Shown in pieces: positions 58,794-64,000 of a stretch of DNA of 64,000 nucleotides (position 1 is its first letter; every line of letters starts with the position of its first letter). The translations under genes and the position numbers were made by a program. This stretch comes from a bacterium (GTDB taxonomy: Bacteria > Vulcanimicrobiota > Vulcanimicrobiia > Vulcanimicrobiales > SCRA01), in the NCBI GenBank assembly GCA_004298675.1, contig SCRI01000047.1, positions 24,384 through 88,383 of the forward strand, given 5' to 3'. The notes beneath the pieces are model-generated. The model saw only the letters and a program-made list of their open reading frames with translations. It had not been told where the DNA came from and did not search any database.

Positions 58794-58959
58794 CGTTTCT
58801 TCTTGCCGGTCTCCCGGCGGCGTTGCATTTTATCCCCACTCACTGCGCTGCGCTCCGTTCGCGGGGGCCCCTGTTGTTTGAAAGATTCCGGGCCACTCGG
58901 CCCGGCTTGCAGAGCCGATCATCGCTTTTTCTTGCCGGTCTCCCGGCGGCGTTGCATTT
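58791..58959. repeat. 40-base direct repeat of a gene 3' end flanking an 89-base segment
   Basis: Bases 58791-58830 and 58920-58959 match at 38 of 40 positions and encode, on the minus strand, the same MQRRRETGKKKR tail plus stop. The second copy is the real end of the beta-helix gene. The first is detached and its TGA overlaps the permease ATG. The 89 bases between contain a CCGGGCC/GGCCCGG hairpin and a GC-rich CTCACTGCGCTGCGCTCCG stretch. This looks like an insertion with duplication of the gene end. Confidence 0.8.
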
Positions 58960-59623
58960 CTTCGAGCTCGTAGAAGGTGACGTCGTAGACTTTACCAACG
59001 TCGGCTTTGACAGTGGGCTCCGCGGGCGCGGGCTTCTTGGCTGGGGCGGGTTTGGCGGCGGGCTGGAGGGTGGCGGTGACGCGATCCTCGGCGTGCGCCG
59101 CGCGCAGGAAGGCGCTGTAGCGCGCGGCGATCTCCGCGCCGGCGTCGGGGCCTGCGGCCACGTTGAAGACATACTCAAAGAAGCCGTCCATATCTCCCAC
59201 GACGCCGGCCGCCGGGATACGGGCGCCTTCACCGACTTCGCTCTTCGCATGGACGAGCGCCCCGGCCGCCAGGACGCTCCCGGCACCCACACGCGCGCCG
59301 TTGAAGACCTTCGCGCCGGCGGCGATGTAGCAGCCCGGGCCGATCTCGCAGCCCACCAAATACGTGCCGGGTCCAACGAGCGTAGCCTCGCCCAGCGTAA
59401 GCGGGAACTGCGAGACCGCTCCGCCCGACGCCCGCAGAACCGCTTGCTCCATCACCACGCAGTTAGGTCCAACGCGCAGCGGCGCGCCCTCGGCCACGAG
59501 CACGGCGCCATGCATGATCGCGCACCCCTCGTCTACGACCACGTCGCCGACGATGGTGGCCGTCTCGGCGACGAGGGCCGATTGATGGATGTGTGGGGTC
59601 TTCCCTGCGCTCTCGACGATCAC
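58919..59623 (-). CDS. Left-handed beta-helix (hexapeptide-repeat) protein in the exporter operon
   Basis: The 234-residue protein has hexapeptide repeats from about 10 to 145 (HIHQSALVAETATIVGDVVVDEG ... GAKVFNGARVGAGSVLAAGALV), as in gamma-carbonic anhydrase-like proteins. The three zinc-binding histidines of true carbonic anhydrases are not in the expected positions (VVMEQAVLRA appears instead). It then has a helix, an Ala/Pro/Lys-rich linker (QPAAKPAPAKKPAPAEP) and a conserved-looking tail. It overlaps the ATPase stop as ATGA. Possible roles are sugar/acyl transfer or scaffolding of the exporter; this is inference. Confidence 0.78.
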   Translation of the reverse strand: MIVESAGKTPHIHQSALVAETATIVGDVVVDEGCAIMHGAVLVAEGAPLRVGPNCVVMEQAVLRASGGAVSQFPLTLGEATLVGPGTYLVGCEIGPGCYIAAGAKVFNGARVGAGSVLAAGALVHAKSEVGEGARIPAAGVVGDMDGFFEYVFNVAAGPDAGAEIAARYSAFLRAAHAEDRVTATLQPAAKPAPAKKPAPAEPTVKADVGKVYDVTFYELEEMQRRRETGKKKR

Positions 59624-60627
59624 GGACGTAGCACCTCCGATGGTGAGATTCCCTCGAGGTAGATGCGCCGGATGATGCTTTCGAGGTCCGGCTCCTCGAT
59701 CGAGACGTCGCGTACCGGGTAGCGTGCTGCCACGGCTGCGATCAGCCGGTCTGCGGAGATGGCGGCGCGCTCGAAGGCAAAGCGCGCGCGATTGCGCTCC
59801 ACATGCTCGAGCGTTGCTCCTGCGATGGTGGGCTGGGGTTGAGGCTCGCTGAAGACGACGATGAGCCGGCGCGTCTGCCCGTAGGCGTCCTTGAGTTGCT
59901 CGACGGTGCCGTCGTAGAGCAGGCTGCCGCGGTCGATGATCACGATACGCCGGCAGAGCCGCTCGACGTCGGCCAGATCGTGGGTGGTCAAGATCACGGT
60001 GGTGCCGCGCTGCTGGTTGACACGCAGAATGAACTCGCGGATCGCCTCCTTGGCCACGACGTCGAGGCCGATCGTGGGCTCGTCCAGGTAGATAATGCGC
60101 GGGTCGTGCAGTAGAGCCGCCGCGAAGTCTCCCCGCATCCGCTGGCCCAGTGAAAGCTGCCGCACGGGGGTATCGAGGAAGTCGGCCATCTCGAGCAGCT
60201 CGACGAACTCGGCGAGATTCTCGCGGTAGCGCTGGCTCGGGATATCGTAGATGGCGCGCAGCAGTTCGAACGACTCCCGCAGCGGCAGATCCCAGTAGAG
60301 CTGGCTGCGTTGTCCGAAGACCACGCCGATGTTGCGCGCGTTATCGCTGCGGCGCCTCCACGGTACCAAACCCGCCGCCTCCACGACACCCGAAGTGGGG
60401 ACGAGGATGCCCGTGAGCATCTTGATCGTGGTGGATTTACCGGCGCCGTTCGGACCGATGTAGCCCACCAACTTCCCCGCTGCCACCTCCATCGAGACGT
60501 TCGAGACGGCGACGGTTTCCACGTATTCGGTCGAGAAGAGCGCGCGCAACGCCCCCGCGATGCCGGGGCGGCGGCGCGTGCGGCGGAAGACTTTGCGCAG
60601 ATCGCGCGTGCGCAGGATCGGCTCCAT
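59620..60627 (-). CDS. ABC exporter ATPase (DrrA-like)
   Basis: The 335-residue ATP-binding subunit has Walker A GPNGAGKSTTIKMLTG (about 58-73), signature LSLGQRMRGDFAAALLH, Walker B IIYLDEPTIGLD and switch-region TTHDLADVERLC. An N-terminal insert (RKVFRRTRRRPGIAGALRALFSTEYV) is typical of ATPases paired with DUF990 permeases. The C-terminal region of about 80 residues is the usual regulatory extension. It is the first gene of the operon with the beta-helix protein and two permeases; the exported substrate is unknown. Confidence 0.92.
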   Translation of the reverse strand: MEPILRTRDLRKVFRRTRRRPGIAGALRALFSTEYVETVAVSNVSMEVAAGKLVGYIGPNGAGKSTTIKMLTGILVPTSGVVEAAGLVPWRRRSDNARNIGVVFGQRSQLYWDLPLRESFELLRAIYDIPSQRYRENLAEFVELLEMADFLDTPVRQLSLGQRMRGDFAAALLHDPRIIYLDEPTIGLDVVAKEAIREFILRVNQQRGTTVILTTHDLADVERLCRRIVIIDRGSLLYDGTVEQLKDAYGQTRRLIVVFSEPQPQPTIAGATLEHVERNRARFAFERAAISADRLIAAVAARYPVRDVSIEEPDLESIIRRIYLEGISPSEVLRP

Positions 60628-60681
60628 CGTTGGCGCCGTCTTTGGCAGGCACCGAGGGAGCCACCTGCGGAACCTGACGCC

Positions 60682-61293
60682 ATGATCGTCGCCTTCGCCC
60701 GCCAGTTCGGCAGCGGTTCGAAACGGGTCGCGGCCGCGGTGGCCGGTGAACTCGGATACGAACTCATCGACGATCAGTTGCCCGAAGCGGTGGCGATCCG
60801 CCTGGAGACCAGTCCCGACGAGGTGCGCGGGCGCGAGGATCGCGCCAAGACCTTTGGCGAGCGCTTGTTGCGCTCGTTACAAGCCGGCACCCCCGAGGTC
60901 GTTGCCACCCTGCGGGGGGCCGACGAGGAGGTGCTGCGTGAAATCGAGCGCTCGGTCCGCGAGTATGCCGAGCGTGGGAACTGCGTGATCTCCGGCCACG
61001 GCAGTACCCAGATCTTACGCGATCGTCCCGACGTCGTGAGCGTGCTGCTCCACGCGCCGGCCGCGTGGCGGGCGCAGCGGGTCGCGGATTGGTGGAAGGT
61101 GAGCATCGCGGCGGCGCGCCGGGAGGTGGAGCGCATCGATCGCGCCCGAGCCCAGCACTTGCTCGAGCACTACGGTCAAGCGCCCAACGACTACAGCCCC
61201 TACGGCCTCGTCATCGACACGCAGGCGCTTGGTTTCGATGCGGTGGCCGCGGCGATCGTGGCGGTGGTGCGGGCGAAGACGGGGAGCTCGTGA
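60682..61293 (+). CDS. Cytidylate kinase-like family protein
   Basis: The 203-residue P-loop kinase-fold protein starts IVAFARQFGSGSKRVAAAVAGELGYELIDDQLPEAVA, the standard opening of the cytidylate_kin_2 family; GSGSK stands in for GSGGS. It also has GNCVISGHGSTQILRDRPDVVSVLLHAPAAWRAQRV and a lid-like helix with DRARAQHLLEHYG. Substrate not known; such proteins are often adjacent to transporters. The ATG at 60682 diverges from the ABC ATPase gene with 54 bases between. It overlaps the MFS gene as GTGA. Confidence 0.82.
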   Translation: MIVAFARQFGSGSKRVAAAVAGELGYELIDDQLPEAVAIRLETSPDEVRGREDRAKTFGERLLRSLQAGTPEVVATLRGADEEVLREIERSVREYAERGNCVISGHGSTQILRDRPDVVSVLLHAPAAWRAQRVADWWKVSIAAARREVERIDRARAQHLLEHYGQAPNDYSPYGLVIDTQALGFDAVAAAIVAVVRAKTGSS

Positions 61294-62558
61294 GGGAGCC
61301 CTCCCACCTTCCCAGCGAGGTTGAGGAGCCGCCGCCACGTCCGCGGACCAGCGCCTTCGCGCCGCTGCGGTACCGCGACTTCCGATTGCTGTGGAGCGGA
61401 CTCTTTCTCAGCAACATCGGCGGATGGATGCAGATCACCGCCATGGGCTATCTCGTGGCGACGCTGGCACCGCAGCCGAAGCTCGCTCCGCTCTACCTGG
61501 GCCTCGTCGGTCTCTCGCGCGCCGTGCCCGTGCTGCTGCTCTCCCCGCTGGCGGGGCTGGCCGCCGATCGCCTCCCCCGCAGACGCGTGCTCTTCGTGAC
61601 CAATCTCGCCATGCTCATCCTCTCGGCGTTGCTGGCTGCGCTTACCTACGTGCATCGCGCCAATCTCGGAGTCGTGCTTGCAATCTCGGCGGGTCTGGCC
61701 GGCGCGCTGTCGTTCGATTCTCCGGCGCGCCAGAGCTGGGTGCCGATCCTCGTACCGCGTCCGTTGGTGGCTAGCGCCATCGGTCTCAACAGCGTGGCCT
61801 TCAACTTGCCGTCGGTCATCGGTCCGGCCTTCGCCGGCCCGCTGATCGCGACGATCGGCGTGGCGGGCTGCTTCGCGGCCAACGCGGTCTCGTTTCTCGC
61901 GGTCGTGGTGGCCGTGGCGTTCATGGTACCGGTGGCGCCGTCGTCTTCGCACAAGGAGAGTGCCGCCGAGTCGATTCGCGCGGGCCTGCGCTTCCTGCGC
62001 GGCCACCCCGTACTGCGTTGGGTCATCGTATGCCTGGTGGCATCGGCGCTGTTGGCGCGTCCGTTCTTTCAACTGCTCCCGGACTATGCGCTGCATCAGT
62101 TGGGGACGGGGGTCATCGGCTACACCTGGATCATCACGGCCAACGGCGTGGGCGGCTTCCTCGGCGCATTACTGGCGACGTTTCTCGGCGGCATTCGCCA
62201 CCGCGGCGCACTCTGGGCCTGGGCGGGCGTGGGGCTGGGTCTGGGCGTCTCGCTCCTCGGGCTCACCCATGTGTTGACGCTCGCGGTCGTGGAGCTGGTG
62301 GCGATCGGCGCCATGACGCTGATCTTCGTCAACTCCAGCAACGTGCTGATTCAGATGCTCTCACCCGACGACATGCGCGGGAGGGCGATCTCCGTCTACT
62401 CGATGGTGCTCTTGGGTTTCGTTCCCGGCGGCGCGCTCTTGCTGGGCGCGCTGGGCTCGCTGATGGGCGTGGGCTGGACCTTCTTCGCAGCGGGTATCGC
62501 CGCGGCGGCCGTCATCGGCTGGACCTGGTTCGCTAAACCGCAGATCCGGCGCGTCTAG
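61290..62558 (+). CDS. MFS exporter (EntS/MFS_3-like)
   Basis: A 422-residue transporter with about 12 helices. It starts with a proline-rich tail, then FAPLRYRDFRLLWSGLFLSNIGGWMQITAMGYLVATL (MFS_3 hallmark), LAGLAADRLPRRRVL (motif A), FDSPARQSWVPILVP and IFVNSSNVLIQMLSPDDMRGRAISVYSMVLLGFVPGG, all typical of the EntS-like group. Substrate unknown. The GTG overlaps the kinase-like stop. It converges with the H1-like gene across a terminator. Confidence 0.9.
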   Translation: MREPSHLPSEVEEPPPRPRTSAFAPLRYRDFRLLWSGLFLSNIGGWMQITAMGYLVATLAPQPKLAPLYLGLVGLSRAVPVLLLSPLAGLAADRLPRRRVLFVTNLAMLILSALLAALTYVHRANLGVVLAISAGLAGALSFDSPARQSWVPILVPRPLVASAIGLNSVAFNLPSVIGPAFAGPLIATIGVAGCFAANAVSFLAVVVAVAFMVPVAPSSSHKESAAESIRAGLRFLRGHPVLRWVIVCLVASALLARPFFQLLPDYALHQLGTGVIGYTWIITANGVGGFLGALLATFLGGIRHRGALWAWAGVGLGLGVSLLGLTHVLTLAVVELVAIGAMTLIFVNSSNVLIQMLSPDDMRGRAISVYSMVLLGFVPGGALLLGALGSLMGVGWTFFAAGIAAAAVIGWTWFAKPQIRRV

Positions 62559-62567
62559 CCGGAGCTG

Positions 62568-62595
62568 AAAAAAAAGCGAGGCGGAAACGCCTCGC
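62568..62595 (-). terminator. Terminator for the H1-like gene
   Basis: A perfect 8-base-pair stem (62576-62583 with 62588-62595) and a 4-base loop (TTTC on the minus strand) are followed, on the minus strand, by an eight-T run (62575-62568). It lies 30 bases after the H1-like stop. The stem may also slow polymerase leaving the MFS gene, although no T-run follows on that strand. Confidence 0.88.
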
Positions 62596-62625
62596 GGAGT
62601 GGACCAGCCGGAGGATCCGGCCGTG

Positions 62626-63024
62626 CTACATCGCGGGGGCCGCGGGCTTCTTGGCGACCGCCTTGCGGGCAGCGGGCTTACGAGCGGCCGGTTTGCGAGC
62701 CACCCGCTTGCGGGCTGCTGGCTTCTTCGCCGCGGCTTTCTTACGGGGAGCGCTCTTCTTGGCCGTGGTCTTCTTACGGGCCGTGGTCTTCTTGCGAGCG
62801 GTGCTCTTACGCGCCATGCTCTTACGGGCCGTGGTCTTCTTGCGAGCGGTGCTCTTGCGAGCCGTGCTCTTACGGGCCGTGGTCTTTCTGCGAGCGGTGC
62901 TCTTCCGCGCCGTCGTCTTCTTAGCGGCGGTCTTGCGAGCCGGCTTACGCGCGGCCTTCTTCGGAGCTGACTTCTTCGCCGCGGCCTTTTTCGGCGCAGC
63001 CTTCTTACGTTTGGCAACTGCCAT
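62626..63024 (-). CDS. Lysine/arginine-rich histone H1-like DNA-binding protein
   Basis: A 132-residue protein made almost entirely of Lys, Arg, Ala, Thr, Ser and Pro. It opens MAVAKRKKAAPKKAAAKK and runs through repeated TARKSTARKKT-type units (about 32-90) into KPAARK repeats. This composition matches bacterial histone H1-like (Hc1/Hc2, AlgP-like) nucleoid proteins that compact DNA and may be regulated by acetylation or phosphorylation. The repeat makes the exact length prone to copy-number change. The leader carries a perfect GGCGGAA/TTCCGCC hairpin (63046-63061) 22 bases before the ATG. Confidence 0.85.
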   Translation of the reverse strand: MAVAKRKKAAPKKAAAKKSAPKKAARKPARKTAAKKTTARKSTARRKTTARKSTARKSTARKKTTARKSMARKSTARKKTTARKKTTAKKSAPRKKAAAKKPAARKRVARKPAARKPAARKAVAKKPAAPAM

Positions 63025-63141
63025 GTACGTCAGAGGTCCTTTCTCGGCGGAAGATTCCGCCGGGCATTAGGACCGTGATTTGACTTTCGTACGGCAAGTG
63101 CCTTCTGTTTTTGCAGGGAATTCAAAAAAAAGTAGGTGGCG

Positions 63142-63321
63142 TCACGGTGCGGGTGGACGGCTGTTCATCCGGGCACTCAACTCGCGGATGACGAACGCGA
63201 TGCCGATGATGAGCACGGCGATGACCGCTGCCACGGCCACGATCTTCACGACGAAGACCAACACCAGCAGTCCGACGATGACGGCCGCGACGATCAACGT
63301 AAGCTTGACGAAGCGTTCCAT
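63142..63321 (-). CDS. Small hydrophobic membrane protein
   Basis: A 59-residue ORF starting MERFVKLTLIVAAV with ATG 63321 and a strong AAGGGGG site 7 bases upstream. Residues 6-45 are almost wholly Val, Ile, Leu and Ala with one Lys near 26, giving one long or two short transmembrane helices. A polar tail follows (RELSARMNSRPPAP). Codon third positions are G/C-rich, supporting coding. The function is unknown. Confidence 0.65.
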   Translation of the reverse strand: MERFVKLTLIVAAVIVGLLVLVFVVKIVAVAAVIAVLIIGIAFVIRELSARMNSRPPAP

Positions 63322-63421
63322 GTGGTACGACCCCCTTGTAGGCTCCTACCGCCACCGCGCCGCTGGAGTTTCGCGGCCGTTCGGGAGGAGCGCCTCCCCG
63401 CGGCGTGAAGGCCTCGGCGCC

Positions 63422-64000
63422 GTGAGATCCGCTTTCTCCGCACTCCATCCAAAGGTCGCCTCGTGGGCGCAACGGAGGCTGGGGCATCCCACGCAGCCGC
63501 AAGCAGCCGCGATCCCCTCCATTGTCGCGGGGCGCACGGTGCTCGTTGCGAGCCCCACCGGAACGGGCAAGACGTTGGCGGCGTTTCTCCCGCAGTTCTC
63601 TCGTTTGGCCGAGCGGATCGACCGCGACGAACTCTACCCGCGTCCGTTCGTCCTCTACGTTTCACCGCTGCGCGCATTGGGCTACGACATCGAGCACAAC
63701 GCGCGGCGGCCATTGCGCGAGATGGAGCTCCTCGAGCGTCCGGGCGGCGAGCGCGCCGAGCGCAGGCGTGGGCGCTTGCGAGAGCGCGCCGTGCGGACGG
63801 GGGTGCGAACGGGCGATACACCGCAGACCGAACGCCGGCTCATGTTGCAGCGCCCGCCGCATCTGCTCATCACCACGCCCGAGTCACTGGCGCTGATGCT
63901 GGCCCTACGCACGTATCGCGATCAGCTACGCCACGTGGAGTGCGTGATCGTCGACGAGATCCATGCCCTGGCCCCCAACAAGCGCGGGGCGCAGCTCGCA
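63422..64000 (+). CDS. Lhr-like DEAD/DEAH-box helicase, N-terminal part
   Basis: An ATP-dependent helicase continues beyond the window; 193 codons are visible. Motifs in order: HPTQPQAAAIP (Q-like region), Walker A VASPTGTGKTLAAFLP (about 41-56), motif Ia YVSPLRALGYDI, GDTPQTERR, TTPESL (Ib) and the DEIH box (VIVDEIHAL, about 177-185). The long-helicase (Lhr) pattern SPLRAL-GDT-TTPESL fits best. Start GTG 63422 is chosen for the first conserved residues (FSALHPKVASW). The gene lacks a good ribosome site, so a slightly different start is possible. Confidence 0.85.
   Translation, partial: MRSAFSALHPKVASWAQRRLGHPTQPQAAAIPSIVAGRTVLVASPTGTGKTLAAFLPQFSRLAERIDRDELYPRPFVLYVSPLRALGYDIEHNARRPLREMELLERPGGERAERRRGRLRERAVRTGVRTGDTPQTERRLMLQRPPHLLITTPESLALMLALRTYRDQLRHVECVIVDEIHALAPNKRGAQLA

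Noticed and set aside
58919-59623. Functional gamma-carbonic anhydrase
   Set aside because: The zinc-binding histidines are not present at the expected positions, so only the fold is supported.
62660-62990. CRISPR-like repeat array
   Set aside because: The repeats are in-frame codon repeats of a K/A/R-rich protein with no uniform spacers.
63122-63502. 126-residue minus-strand frame covering the small membrane protein
   Set aside because: Its translation is Arg/Pro/Gly-rich and without a family. The overlapping 59-residue frame has a strong ribosome site and a coherent transmembrane sequence.

Overview
The window is high-GC bacterial chromosome (strong G/C preference at third codon positions), densely coding on both strands. 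GTG starts and 4-base ATGA/GTGA overlaps are frequent. I saw no rRNA, tRNA, CRISPR array, phage or insertion sequence. The taxon cannot be fixed from the sequence alone. The mix of aerobic box benzoyl-CoA genes, leaderless-looking leader peptides, a very short acetolactate synthase small subunit, a GTP cyclohydrolase IB fusion and a lysine-rich H1-like protein suggests a soil-type, deep-branching or poorly cultured high-GC phylum. This placement is low confidence.

Region 1 (1-18.9 kb) is catabolic. A minus-strand operon from about 9.2 to 0.2 kb encodes an enoyl-CoA hydratase-like protein, an aldehyde dehydrogenase, a PuuE-like deacetylase/cyclic-amide hydrolase, a solute-binding protein, a D-2-hydroxyacid dehydrogenase and a complete LivHMGF-type ABC importer. 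A divergent GntR/FCD regulator and a second solute-binding protein face it across a GTATAC-N3-GTATAC operator-like element. Next come a small secreted protein, a cytochrome b-like membrane protein, and a benzoate module: benzoate-CoA ligase plus flavodoxin on the minus strand, and boxR, boxC, boxB on the plus strand. No boxA reductase is present. The boxR/flavodoxin and boxC promoter regions share TATAAT/TGCA elements with identical 31-base spacing.

Region 2 (19-25.2 kb) is a surface-sugar operon: GT2 glycosyltransferase, then WbpE/WbpB/WbpD-like aminotransferase, dehydrogenase and acetyltransferase, then an FAD-dependent oxidoreductase and a polysaccharide deacetylase.

Region 3 (25.1-31.7 kb) holds branched-chain amino acid synthesis. 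leuA (minus strand) and ilvB-ilvN-ilvC-leuC-leuD (plus strand) diverge from a short promoter region. Each is preceded by a small leader ORF rich in the regulatory amino acids, a terminator hairpin, and a complementary antiterminator arm in the last leader codons. This is a back-to-back pair of ribosome-mediated attenuators. LeuA lacks its allosteric domain and IlvN is only 72 residues, so attenuation may carry much of the control.

Region 4 (31.7-50.4 kb) contains a diguanylate cyclase, an AhpD-like protein, hydroxypyruvate isomerase and an aldolase/SDR fusion. A plus-strand operon follows with a divergent FolP, a FolK-FolE2 fusion, a GH1-like protein, a glycosyltransferase and an amidohydrolase. 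Then come NarK-like MFS, Mrp-type ATPase, a uronate-dehydrogenase-like SDR, STAS protein, HxlR regulator-hemL, a NYN protein, a secreted protein, GIY-YIG protein and a cyclophilin.

Region 5 (50.5-64 kb) has an ArsR/SRPBCC pair, typA, a Na+/H+ antiporter with an EamA transporter, an S9 peptidase, an ABC-2 exporter operon that includes a left-handed beta-helix protein and a duplicated gene end, a cytidylate-kinase-like protein, an MFS exporter, a histone H1-like protein, a small membrane protein, and the start of an Lhr-like helicase running off the window.
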